Positions 45,977 through 53,887 of a stretch of 64,000 bases of DNA are shown one piece after another (the stretch's first letter is position 1; every line of letters starts with the position of its first letter). The notes beneath the pieces were generated by a model. The model ran no database searches and was not told where the DNA came from. It worked only from the letters and a program-made list of their open reading frames with translations. Source of the DNA: Bradyrhizobium retamae (GTDB taxonomy: Bacteria; Pseudomonadota; Alphaproteobacteria; Rhizobiales; Xanthobacteraceae); the NCBI RefSeq assembly GCF_001440415.1, contig NZ_LLYA01000112.1, positions 453,246-517,245 of the forward strand, written 5' to 3'. A program made the position numbers and the translations under genes.

Positions 45977-46753
45977 TCAGAGCTTCCGCTCAACCAGCTT
46001 CAATCTAAGCTCGGCAATCGCCTCCGATGGGTTTAGCCCTTTGGGGCACGCCTTCGCACAGTTCAGGATGGTATGGCACCTGTAGAGGCGAAACGGATCC
46101 TCCAGATTGTCAAGCCGCTCACCGGTCGCTTCATCACGGCTATCCCTGATCCACCGTGCGGCCTGCAACAGGGCGGCCGGTCCTAGAAAGCGCTCGCTAT
46201 TCCACCAATAGCTTGGGCATGAGGTCGAGCAGCAGGCGCAAAGGATGCATTCGTATAGGCCGTCGAGCTTTTCCCTATCTTCATGGCTTTGCCGCCACTC
46301 TTTTTCAGGTGTTGGAGTCCTGGTCTGCAGCCAAGGCTCGATGCTAGCGAGCTGCGCAAAGAAATTAGTGAGATCCGGAACAAGGTCTTTGATCACAGGT
46401 TGGTGCGGCAGGGGATTTATCATCACCGCGCCTATTTCGGCATCCATCGCCATGGTACAGGCAAGCGTATTCTGCCCGTTGATATTCATCGCGCAGGAGC
46501 CGCAGATGCCTTCACGGCATGAACGACGAAATGTCAGCGTCGAGTCGACGTTGTTCTTGATCCAGATCAGGCCGTCGAGCACCATCGGTCCGCAATCGTC
46601 CGTGTCGACGAAATAGGTGTCAGTGAGCGGATTCCCGCCGTCTTCCGGATTCCATCGATACACCCGGAATTCACGCAAACTGGCTGAAGCAGGTTTCGGC
46701 CAGGTCCTTCCAGTTCCGATCCTGGAGTTTTGCGGCAGCCTGAATTGAACCAT
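45977..46753 (-). CDS. sdhB: Succinate dehydrogenase iron-sulfur subunit, stand-alone
   Basis: A 258-residue electron-transfer subunit. The 2Fe-2S ligands are Cys79, 84, 87 and 99 ([20 protein letters not shown]). The 4Fe-4S/3Fe-4S ligands are Cys169, 172, 175 and 179 ([18 protein letters not shown]) and Cys226, 232 and 236 ([18 protein letters not shown]). All are present, so the subunit should be functional. ATG 46753 follows a GAGGAG site; a longer frame from 46810 adds 19 non-conserved residues. sdhC, sdhD and sdhA are not in the window: the upstream side has a chimeric NUDIX gene and the downstream side small genes. It is probably a second, orphan sdhB copy. Confidence 0.9.
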   Translation of the reverse strand: MVQFRLPQNSRIGTGRTWPKPASASLREFRVYRWNPEDGGNPLTDTYFVDTDDCGPMVLDGLIWIKNNVDSTLTFRRSCREGICGSCAMNINGQNTLACTMAMDAEIGAVMINPLPHQPVIKDLVPDLTNFFAQLASIEPWLQTRTPTPEKEWRQSHEDREKLDGLYECILCACCSTSCPSYWWNSERFLGPAALLQAARWIRDSRDEATGERLDNLEDPFRLYRCHTILNCAKACPKGLNPSEAIAELRLKLVERKL

Positions 46754-47016
46754 GTTCACTCCTCGCACGACCTTCCCCAGCGCACCGTCTTCTGTCTTCG
46801 AACTGGCCACCCGTGGTTCTGAATGCTGGCCTGTAAGGATCGTTCCTGGCTCTGGCTGATTTCAGGCCACTAAAAGGCCTGCGCCCTAGGTGGTTTGTGC
46901 GTGGCACCTCGAAAGCAGATAGAGCGGGCCACGAAACGCACAGTCATTCAGTAGTCTCGACAAACAATCGTTTATGGAGGCCGCAAGCGAGGACGCGGAC
47001 CGCGACCGTTCCACCA

Positions 47017-47041
47017 GGAACCATAACCAGTGCGGATTGTT
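47017..47041 (+). promoter_or_regulatory. Candidate EcfG-type promoter for the chimeric NUDIX frame
   Basis: GGAAC at 47017-47021, 16 bases, TGTT at 47038-47041, about 26 bases before the GTG at 47067; one mismatch. Confidence 0.45.
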
Positions 47042-47066
47042 CTAGGGCTTTTGGGGGACTAGCCCG

Positions 47067-47489
47067 GTGGCGTTCAAACAATTTGCAGCTCTGCCTTATC
47101 GACTGCGGGAGGATGACCTCCAGATATTGCTGATCACAACCAGAAAGAAGCGCCGCTGGTCGATACCCAAGGGATGGCCGATCAAGCGGACTGCTCCGCA
47201 CGAGACCGCCTTATCGAAGCATACGAAGAGGCCGGCGTGCGGGAGACATCTGGGGAAAGAAGATCGGGCGTTTCCGGAAACGAAGGCAACGGAAAAAGCA
47301 ATCGATCTTGATCTGCACATTGATCTTCTCGCCGAACACGAACTAACGCGGCTGACTGAGATGGTTTCTGCAATCGCTCAGAAGCTTGAGGTTCGCACCG
47401 GCGCAGAGCCGGAGATAGCCGAGATCACGAAAGACGTTGCTCCCGAAGTTCTACTTAAGGAGATCGAGCAACAAGATGACCAAGATTGA
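47067..47489 (+). CDS. Chimeric frame: NUDIX N-terminus joined to DUF1003 C-terminus
   Basis: One continuous frame of 140 codons from GTG. The first 45 residues (FAALPYRLREDDLQILLITT, RKKRRWSIPKGWPIK) are the start of a NUDIX hydrolase; the NUDIX box appears just after in another frame (EAYEEAGVRE) and is thus out of frame. The last 60 residues (IDLDLHIDLLAEHELTRLTE, MVSAIAQKLEVRTGAEPEIA, EITKDVAPEVLLKEIEQ) are the C-terminal tail of DUF1003 membrane proteins, without the DUF1003 helices. The joint is near 47290. The product therefore lacks the NUDIX catalytic Glu residues and a membrane anchor. It is most likely a deletion fusion without function, though a promoter-like element precedes it. 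Confidence 0.6.
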   Translation: MAFKQFAALPYRLREDDLQILLITTRKKRRWSIPKGWPIKRTAPHETALSKHTKRPACGRHLGKEDRAFPETKATEKAIDLDLHIDLLAEHELTRLTEMVSAIAQKLEVRTGAEPEIAEITKDVAPEVLLKEIEQQDDQD

Positions 47490-47633
47490 ACGCCAGACAG
47501 GCGCGCGGACAACGCCAGCAGAGGACCGAAACAACTCTGTCGTGTACTGAACAGACCGAGTGTTACGGCAGCGCCAGCCCGCAACCGGAGAGGGGAAGCC
47601 ATCAGGAAGAATTCCAGATCATGGGTCACCGAA

Positions 47634-47849
47634 ATGCCTCGCATTACTAGCCGCAGCTGGACTGCCGAACAGATCAAGCTTCTTTGTGCACTCGTCGACA
47701 GCGGCGTGTCGGCCGTCCGTGCTTCTGTGGTGCTGAAGCGCCCGAGGTTGGCGGTCCAAAACAAGGCCAGAGAATTGGGCAGGCCATTCGCGGATTCCAG
47801 GCAGGTCCGTGCCATGCGGCTGGCGAGGGAAGCCGACGCGCGAAGGTGA
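47634..47849 (+). CDS. GcrA/SANT-like mini DNA-binding protein, copy B
   Basis: Seventy-one residues made of one helix-turn-helix-like unit: RSWTAEQIKLLCALVDSGVS, AVRASVVLKRPRLAVQNKAR, ELGRPF, then a basic tail. It shares the W-(S/T)-x-(E/D), L-x-R-P and K-A-R-x-L-G landmarks of the proteins at 16611, 48579 and 51442 but is clearly divergent from the first two. This is the layout of the GcrA N-terminal domain. Function is inferred as sequence-specific DNA binding. It stands alone. Confidence 0.6.
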   Translation: MPRITSRSWTAEQIKLLCALVDSGVSAVRASVVLKRPRLAVQNKARELGRPFADSRQVRAMRLAREADARR

Positions 47850-48192
47850 ATTGAGCACCTGGCGCAACGATCACCCGCCCCGGAAGGGGCTTCGCGGAAT
47901 GGAGCCACGCCCGACAGTTAGACCGCAAACACCACTCTAAGCGCTGCTGTTTCGAGTGCTGACGCAACAAAGGAGTCGTTCTTAAACAGTCCCGTGCGTC
48001 TTGTTCTCACGGTAGCGGAAACAGACTCGGGCAAGTGCGATTGGAAACCGGAAGGCTTTGGCAATCAGCAGAGCTACACGGAAGAGCTACACCGCATGTG
48101 GCGATAAGGAACTTGCCTGCTCTTCAGCATTTGGTCTGATGTCTAGAGTTAGCGTTCCGTCCGCATGTGAGGGCTCTTCTCAGACACAAGTT
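47850..48192. other. About 340 bases, nothing recognised
   Basis: No frame, repeat or RNA supported. Confidence 0.3.
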
Positions 48193-48330
48193 TCAGCGAG
48201 GATCGTCGGCCAAGAACCGCACGGCTTGCGTATTCGCAGGTCTCGTACTCTGTCGATTACCCCAGAAGCTCCACACCCCCAAACCAACTGCTAGCATTCC
48301 AGCGCAAATAGGTAGCATATCTTTCGTCAT
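48193..48330 (-). CDS. Very small single-pass membrane protein
   Basis: Forty-five residues: MTKDMLPICAGMLAVGLGVW, SFWGNRQSTRPANTQ, AVRFLADDPR. One hydrophobic helix (about residues 5-24) is followed by a soluble tail. A strong GGAGG ribosome site lies eight bases before the ATG at 48330. I do not recognise the family. The ribosome site and the single well-formed helix are the reasons for accepting it. Confidence 0.55.
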   Translation of the reverse strand: MTKDMLPICAGMLAVGLGVWSFWGNRQSTRPANTQAVRFLADDPR

Positions 48331-48578
48331 CTGCTGGCCTCCATACTGGGTCCCTATGCACGAAGGAGCCGAGACCCTTCCGGGATTACAATGCGCGACA
48401 TCCTCTCAATTCGCATTGCCCGGCGACGTTCCTATTGTTGCAGGTCCGAAAGAACAGGCGATGTGGGATGAAGGGCTGCAAGATGCCGGCGCAAACGCAG
48501 GACCCCCGTCCCGTTTAGCACGCTAAATGGCGCATCGAAGTACAGACGAGACGTCAGGCGGCCGACGAAACTCCTGAA

Positions 48579-48824
48579 TCAGTTTTCGGCTGGTTGAGAG
48601 GTCTTCCTGTTATCGAAAGGCTGGCTACGCTTCCGCTTCGTTCCAATGTCGGTACCGGGAATGGGGATACCCAAGTCCTGAGCCCGCGCCTTGATAGACG
48701 CCATCGGGCGGTTGAGCCTGACTGTCATCAGTGTAAGGCTCTTCCCAGCTTGCGACATCGAGCGCAGCAGATTGTCGTCTTCGTCCGACCAGAACCGGCC
48801 GTGACGTTCTCTCAAAGTGGACAT
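48579..48824 (-). CDS. GcrA/SANT-like mini DNA-binding protein, copy A'
   Basis: Eighty-one residues, near-identical in its core to the protein at 16611: GRFWSDEDDNLLRSMSQAG, KSLTLMTVRLNRPMASIK, ARAQDLGIPIPGTDIG, then a longer basic tail TKRKRSQPFDNRKTSQPA. Of three consecutive ATGs the third (48824) has the best distance from GAGG. The gene and its divergent leader (48850-48990) are an inverted duplicate of 16441-16820. The different tails suggest the copies have diverged in partner or target. Confidence 0.68.
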   Translation of the reverse strand: MSTLRERHGRFWSDEDDNLLRSMSQAGKSLTLMTVRLNRPMASIKARAQDLGIPIPGTDIGTKRKRSQPFDNRKTSQPAEN

Positions 48825-48849
48825 CATCATCGCCTCAGTGAGGCAGGGC

Positions 48850-48990
48850 CATATTGGAAATTCAAAAGACCCAGCTCGCCTTTCTGAGCACCGCCGCTGG
48901 GTGTCAGTTGAAGAGCGGGTTTAGACGCTCCCGCCTAGCACTAAGGTGGTTTGAAGGCACCTATCTTCAAGGAGATTACCGAAAGGTAAG
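48850..48990. repeat. Upstream arm of the duplicated module, copy 2
   Basis: On the plus strand this holds CAAAAGACCCAGCTCGCC, CTGAGCACCGCCGCTGGG and TCAGTTGAAGAGCGG, matching the reverse complement of 16441-16578. A small indel changes the frame after the matching part, so a protein from this arm is unlikely to be conserved. The remaining 340 bases to the next promoter show no gene. Confidence 0.6.
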
Positions 48991-49330
48991 GTCAGCCAAG
49001 GCGTGGGGCGGGCGCCCTCGACGTTTCAACAACGGCTCTCAGCTCAGCAGCCCGATTGGTTGGCCGCGTAAGCCGACTGACGAGCGGTGGCAAGGCAATC
49101 CTGAACGGACCAGCTCGATTTAACGGGGCCATACATCGACGCGCCCGCAGGGGCTGGTCGTCGCCGGACCTGCTGGATGCCGGACACATGGGCGAGAGGC
49201 AATCGAGGAACCACCGGTCCTGGCCAGCTTCAAAAGCATCCCGCCACCAAATGGCGTGGCTCGGCCATGTGAGTGGGGCCGCTTGGGCGCGCCACCGCCT
49301 GCACCGCTCGACACAATAGGGCTGCAGACA

Positions 49331-49355
49331 GGAACGAACAGCTCTGCTTCGGGTT
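49331..49355 (+). promoter_or_regulatory. Candidate EcfG-type promoter for the DUF1236 gene
   Basis: GGAAC at 49331-49335, 16 bases, GGTT at 49352-49355, 35 bases before ATG 49390; one mismatch. Confidence 0.5.
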
Positions 49356-49389
49356 TGCCTCGAGATTTTCAGATCGAGAGAGCAGGTCA

Positions 49390-49959
49390 ATGCCCAAGGA
49401 TCTATCCCGAAATGGTGAGAGGGAAGGCACCCGCAAGCTGTTGTTGGGCGGCTCGGTCATCGCGGCCGTTGTGTTCGTGGGGCTGTTTGCATGGTTTGCA
49501 GTGCCGCAACTGCTGGGCACAACTGACTACTTGGGTCGGCCCTCCACGGGGGCCGACAAGGGGACCGCAGCCACCACGGTAGGCACAAGTGTCCCGACCC
49601 AGCGCGAAGCGGAGAGTGCAGTCGCCAAGAATGACCCTGCTGGTACGGAAGATCGCTCAGGGGGTCGGGCGCGCAACATCAAGCAGAGTTCGCAGCCCGT
49701 CTCACTCACCCAGGAGCAGCGGGACAAGCTGCGGGCTATCTTCTCTTCCGCGGGAGGACCGAAGATAGACCGCCCGAATTTCGAGATGATGATCGGCACG
49801 TCGGTGCCCCGTCAAACCGAGTTGGCCGACCTGCCGCCAGAAGCTACCCAGGTGCTGAACGGATACTGGGGCAGCCAATATATAATAGCTGGAAAGGACC
49901 TTGTCGTAGTTGACCAGAATTCCCGGCGGGTAGCGGCAATCATCGCTGGCGTGCGCTAA
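49390..49959 (+). CDS. DUF1236-containing membrane-anchored protein
   Basis: A 189-residue protein with a basic start (MPKDLSRNGEREGTRK), one N-terminal hydrophobic segment (LLLGGSVIAAVVFVGLFAWF, about 17-36), a Thr/Ala-rich linker and a C-terminal DUF1236 motif GSQYIIAGKDLVVVDQNSRR followed by VAAIIAGVR. DUF1236 is a short rhizobial module at the end of exported proteins, of unknown function. ATG 49390 is chosen because the basic/hydrophobic start is there. It has a stress-promoter-like element upstream, so envelope stress is a reasonable guess. Confidence 0.72.
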   Translation: MPKDLSRNGEREGTRKLLLGGSVIAAVVFVGLFAWFAVPQLLGTTDYLGRPSTGADKGTAATTVGTSVPTQREAESAVAKNDPAGTEDRSGGRARNIKQSSQPVSLTQEQRDKLRAIFSSAGGPKIDRPNFEMMIGTSVPRQTELADLPPEATQVLNGYWGSQYIIAGKDLVVVDQNSRRVAAIIAGVR

Positions 49960-50411
49960 TTCTTCCATCCCGACGCGGGCCTGGAAGACAGCCAACGACG
50001 AGAGCCCCCTCCCCGAATCCGGCCGCTGAGCAGAGTGCCAAGCCGCATTTGGAAAAAAGCTAAAGACGCTCTCTATCGATTTTCAATAGGTTGGCAGTTG
50101 TTCCAAACAAGCAGCCCTCGCAGGGAGGATCAACCCCGAAAAACCTCACCAAGTGGGTTACCCCTGACGAAGAGCGGTGAAGTCGAGAGAGATTTAAGCG
50201 GTTAAGGTCCTAAGACCTTGGACGGCAACGAAGCCTCCGTCTTCCGTTTCCCATTTTGCGGATGAGCAAGTTTTAGTACCCGCCAGTCTAAGACCCTAAA
50301 CTGCTCAAGATCGGATGTGCCCCGGGGCGCGCGCGGCGCCCCACGCGTTGACCTTTCGGAATCTTCTGTCCAGCATGTGATGATTTGCTATAACTCATTT
50401 GAGTGGTGGAA
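49960..50411. other. About 450 bases without a gene; short hairpin
   Basis: A 6-bp hairpin AAGGTC-CTAA-GACCTT lies at 50204-50219. No gene is supported. Confidence 0.3.
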
Positions 50412-51005
50412 ATGCGCATTGCAGCACATTGCATATTCATCACAATCGCTGCGTTGTCTTTTTCCGGCGCGTTCGCGCAATCAGCAAAGGTTGCGGTCGT
50501 CCTGGTTCCGGGCGCCGGTGGTGCAATACCAAGCGACTGCTTAATTCGGAATTAGAAGGCACTTGCTTGTCACGGCTTGCAAACCCAGCTCGCCAACGTC
50601 GGCTGCCGCAGCGGTCGCGGCCGCGAACGCCGTTCGGTAAAGCGAGCGGCAAGGCCGTCCTCGTCGGAATGAGCGCGGGGACGTCTACGGTAGCCCAAGC
50701 CATTGCGCTCAGGAGCGCGCCCGTCGCTGGCGCAGTGTTTATTGCGGGAACGCTAGTACCCGTAATGGCGTAGCGCTCTGTGTCGGCGACTTTGGGCGAT
50801 CCTGGGAAGTTGCCCGCAAGTCTTGTCGTACATCACCGTCAAGACCGGTGCCCAATGGCCCCGCCAAGCGGCGTATCGGGCTTTATAAAATGGCCTGGCG
50901 GCAAAGCAAAGGCCGCTTGGATTGATGGCGGCAATGCCGGTGGCAATCCATGCGGGCCAATGTCGGCGCATGGCTTCATGGGTCGAGCCAAGCCGCGTCG
51001 CAGCT
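50412..51005 (+). pseudogene. Secreted alpha/beta-hydrolase-like protein, broken
   Basis: ATG 50412 begins a signal peptide (RIAAHCIFITIAALSFSGAF) and VAVVLVPGAGGAIPSDCL, then stops after a few codons. The body is in another frame: KAVLVGMSAGTSTVAQAIAL with the nucleophile-elbow Ser, then VAGAVFIAGTLVPVMA, a TAG (50771-50773), and after it SLVVHHRQDRCPMAPPSGVS and GFIKWPGGKAKAAWIDGGN with CGPMSAHGFMG, which carries the last His. A frameshift, a deletion after the N-terminus and a nonsense codon inactivate it. Intact relatives are periplasmic hydrolases of unknown substrate. Confidence 0.62.
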
Positions 51006-51059
51006 ATCGCGACGTTTGCGAAGACACAATGATTGTTGTCGAAGCGCAGAAAGAAATTG

Positions 51060-51251
51060 CTAGTTTTCGCGACGATCGACGTGGGCACTTTGCTCTGGCC
51101 TCTTTGACGCTTGATCACGCGCTGTCTGCGTTGTGGTGATATCGTCGTAATTGTCCGCAAGACGCAACAGCCGTCCTTTGATTAATGGGTCTGCCTCCGC
51201 CGCAAGTTCCCGGAGGACGCGCGCTCTATTCCTGTAAAATCGGTCGTCCAT
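51060..51251 (-). CDS. Small helical hypothetical protein
   Basis: Sixty-three residues: MDDRFYRNRARVLRELAAEA, DPLIKGRLLRLADNYDDITT, then a charged tail. A short two-helix protein with the D-P-L-I-K-x-R-L-L-x-L-A-x-x-Y-D motif, common in rhizobia and of unknown function. AAGGGGA precedes ATG 51251. A longer frame upstream to 51302 adds non-conserved residues. Confidence 0.58.
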   Translation of the reverse strand: MDDRFYRNRARVLRELAAEADPLIKGRLLRLADNYDDITTTQTARDQASKRPEQSAHVDRREN

Positions 51252-51441
51252 GCTGGGCCGTCCCCTTGATAAGGGAGGTACATGACCGCGTTCTCCGACC
51301 AATGACAGTAATTTAGATCACATATCTCGTTTTCACGTAGCGAGATCGCATTCACATTCTCGCAATGAAAGTTTGTTCTTGGTCGCAACGCAGACAGTCA
51401 TGATAGAAGCCCGGCACTGCCCAATATGATTCGGAGTAAGA

Positions 51442-51621
51442 ATGGCAAAAGCTAAGAAAGTCGTCCGCCGCGCGTGGACAAGGGACGATATTCGAACAAT
51501 GAAGACGATGGCAAAATCCAAGTCAGGCGTCGCCAAGATCGCAAAAGCGTTGAAGCGGACTCCCGGTGCCACTAGCGTCATGGCTGCAAAGCTTGGCGTG
51601 TCCCTATCAACGCGCGCTTAA
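51442..51621 (+). CDS. GcrA/SANT-like mini DNA-binding protein, copy C
   Basis: Fifty-nine residues: MAKAKKVVRRAWTRDDIRTM, KTMAKSKSGVAKIAKALKRT, PGATSVMAAKLGVSLS. The basic start is followed by one helix-turn-helix-like unit with W-T-x-D-D, I-A-K-x-L-K-R-T and A-x-K-L-G landmarks, as in the GcrA N-terminal domain and in the proteins at 16611, 47634 and 48579. This version is typical of a very widespread rhizobial family. DNA binding is inferred. No partner gene. Confidence 0.68.
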   Translation: MAKAKKVVRRAWTRDDIRTMKTMAKSKSGVAKIAKALKRTPGATSVMAAKLGVSLSTRA

Positions 51622-51981
51622 CCCACGGTGCGACGGGCCGGGGTACGGTCTGTCGCAATTTTCACCATTCTTTCTGCGCAAATAGAACCAGCCACGCGGC
51701 TGCACCATTCCTGACGCGACCGCGTGGCGGAACTTGTCGAGCGATTTACTGATGGTCATGCTGCGCGCGGATTCACCACGGTGTAGCCTCGCAATGAGCG
51801 CGCGTGAATTCTCGTTGCGCCCGCCCGAGTTAGGATCATACGCCATCCATGGCGGAAGGGCCGAACCGCGCCGCCGGTGCATTTAATCAAGCTGACCCAG
51901 ACGCGCGACGTCACGCCGTACAAGTGGATTCACCCGGACGAGGAGAGGTGAAAAGGGATCACACGCTAATAGGAGGTGACA
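51622..51981. other. About 360 bases with nothing firmly recognised
   Basis: A minus-strand frame (51607-51882) is open but has neither ribosome site nor motif. Confidence 0.3.
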
Positions 51982-52006
51982 GGAACGCATAGCGAACACA
52001 TGCGTT
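51982..52006 (+). promoter_or_regulatory. EcfG-type promoter for the DUF3072 gene
   Basis: GGAAC at 51982-51986, 16 bases, CGTT at 52003-52006: perfect consensus, 28 bases before ATG 52034. Confidence 0.72.
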
Positions 52007-52033
52007 ATTCGCTCGATCCGCGGGAGCATCATC

Positions 52034-52246
52034 ATGAGTAATCCAAAACCCGAACCGACCGACAACACGAAGAAGGACCCTGACGAGTGGGTCTCGGGCG
52101 ACGACCCCATGACAGGCGCGCAAGCGTCCTATCTGAAGACACTGTGCGAGCAAGCCGGAACGCCCGAACTGTTCAATGAGAATCTCACGAAGGCGGAGGC
52201 ATCAAAGCTGATTGACGAGATGCGTGAGAGAGCCCACGTCGTTTAG
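52034..52246 (+). CDS. DUF3072 small protein
   Basis: Seventy residues: a hydrophilic N-terminus, then DPDEWVSGDDPMTGAQASYL, KTLCEQAGTPELFNENLTKA and EASKLIDEMRERA. The W-V-x-G-D-x-P-M-T-x-A-Q-x-S-Y-L-x-T-L signature defines DUF3072. The family is small, soluble and of unknown function. A perfect EcfG-type promoter lies 28 bases upstream. Confidence 0.85.
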   Translation: MSNPKPEPTDNTKKDPDEWVSGDDPMTGAQASYLKTLCEQAGTPELFNENLTKAEASKLIDEMRERAHVV

Positions 52247-52322
52247 GGGCCTGGACCCAAAGGTGATGACGGAGAAGATTGCCCCAAACGTAGAAAAGCT
52301 GCGGGCGGGTACCCTGCTATCC

Positions 52323-52680
52323 TTAGAGCAGTATAACTGCGCCCGGAGCTTTCGCCTTGAGCAGTGCAGAAATTGTTCGCAATGACTCGATCGATGTTTT
52401 CGTGACGTCAGCTGCCTGACTAGTGGCACACTTTGCTTTTGAGGCAATCGTGTGCAGCGCGTCGTCCTTCGCTGGTCGAAAACTCCGTGACCACAGCCTT
52501 GACCAAAGCGTTTGTATTGGCACCAGTGACGGCCTGAGTCAGCGCACTGCCTCCTGCAAACGATTCCTTTAGTAGCCCCCAAAGCCCGCTAGGATCCGCC
52601 GCCGTGAGGGCCATGCCCGCTTTCATCGGGCTCTCCAGGAGCAACGTTCCATTCTTCCTTGGTAAAACTCGCCTTGTCAC
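52323..52680 (-). pseudogene. Small helical protein split by a frameshift
   Basis: From ATG 52680 the frame reads TRRVLPRKNGTLLLESP, SGLWGLLKESFAGGSALTQA and NTNALVKAVVTEFS before drifting into a stop. One base over, it continues RPAKDDALHTIASKAKCATS and LRTISALLKAKAPGAVILL to the stop at 52323. Each half is amphipathic and coding-like, so one indel near 52475 probably broke a gene of about 118 residues. I do not recognise the family. Confidence 0.45.
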
Positions 52681-52722
52681 CCATTGCTTCGTCCGTGGGT
52701 TAGTCTCGCTCCGTCCCGGCCC

Positions 52723-53055
52723 TTAGCGCCTGGCCTTCTTTCTCTTTGACTTCACCAGCCGCGATGCCTCAGCCTTATCCCTGACCTGACCTGAGTTCGC
52801 AGCCGCTGCGACGATTTGCTCGACGTACTTCTGACGTTCACGAGCAGCACGCTCCACGGAGCTTGGATCGATATGACTGGGAAGAGAAGGGCTTTCTGAC
52901 GTCTCAGAGAGGCGGACTTGCTCGTTATGCCGCGCAACGTGCTCGGAGGTGGGCTCGATCGCAGCGTCGGCCGCTTTGAGCGTGAGGTCCTCGACGACAT
53001 CGTTGACCTTATCGACGGCCTCCTCGAGCATCGTCTTTCCCTTGTCACTCATCAT
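52723..53055 (-). CDS. Small charged hypothetical protein
   Basis: A 110-residue soluble protein: MMSDKGKTMLEEAVDKVNDV, VEDLTLKAADAAIEPTSEHV, then a Ser-rich linker and a highly basic end RLVKSKRKKARR. It is predicted to be mostly helical with an acidic first half and basic tail. I do not recognise a named family. Two adjacent ATGs (53055, 53052) are possible starts. It is divergent from the SemiSWEET gene. Confidence 0.55.
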   Translation of the reverse strand: MMSDKGKTMLEEAVDKVNDVVEDLTLKAADAAIEPTSEHVARHNEQVRLSETSESPSLPSHIDPSSVERAARERQKYVEQIVAAAANSGQVRDKAEASRLVKSKRKKARR

Positions 53056-53261
53056 GGCGTCCCCGTATGTGTCCGCGGCAACCTCCCAAGGCTCATATCA
53101 AGTGTTTCACTTCCTCCGTGGTTCCCACTTCCAGCAAGCCGTTGGAGCCGCGCGGCGACTGGCGCTAGATCACCCAGCATTTGCTATGCCGATTCGATGA
53201 ACATACGCTGCCTTCGACCTTCTGCCCGCGCCGCAAACCGGTTGCAGCTGTAGGAACGAAC

Positions 53262-53543
53262 ATGTCGGCAATTCATTTCTGTTCGATGAACACTGCTGTT
53301 GGCTTATTTGCCGCCGTTTGCACGACCGTTTCATATTTCCCGCAGCTAAAGAAATGCTGGGAAACAGGCTCGGCTGGGGACCTCTCGCTGAAGATGTTCC
53401 TGATCTTGGCGTTGGGTGTGGCGACCTGGATAGTATATGGGTTCCTGCAGCAGGACATCGTAATCATCATTGCTAATGCTGTGAGCCTGTGCCTGTTGCT
53501 GGGCATCCTTTATTTCAAGCTGAGAGAACACCGCAAAGCTTAA
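53262..53543 (+). CDS. SemiSWEET-type sugar transporter
   Basis: Ninety-three residues forming one three-helix bundle: TAVGLFAAVCTTVSYFPQLK with the PQ motif (about 27-28), then LSLKMFLILALGVATWIVYG and IVIIIANAVSLCLLLGILYF. This is the minimal PQ-loop unit of bacterial SemiSWEETs, which dimerise to pass sugars across the inner membrane. The length is normal. ATG 53262 has AGGAAC just before it; an ATG eight codons later is possible. The sugar is unknown. It stands alone. Confidence 0.87.
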   Translation: MSAIHFCSMNTAVGLFAAVCTTVSYFPQLKKCWETGSAGDLSLKMFLILALGVATWIVYGFLQQDIVIIIANAVSLCLLLGILYFKLREHRKA

Positions 53544-53887
53544 TCGAAACTATCGATTGCAGAAGCGGGTTGTAGCTGGCTTTTTAGAATTAGGTCAGAG
53601 CGCGCATGGATAGATCGTCAGAATTGTAGCTTCCACGCTCATGACAGGTTCTGTGGCGAGCACCGTGTCAACCATCGCGCTAGGTGCATAGCTAAGATTG
53701 GGGCAGAAACTCTTTTCAACCCACGAATTCTACGAGCCATTCCGGGTCGGTGGCTGTCACGAACCTCAGTGGCCAGCGGAGGCCTACGGGCGGGACGTGG
53801 TATTGTTTGGTCCGTCGGATGCTACCTCACCATGGCTCCGAAACATCACCCGACGTCAGTATCCGGCGACCAGGGAGCTTACGCGCT
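53544..53887. other. About 340 bases with no gene seen
   Basis: No frame or repeat supported. Confidence 0.3.
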
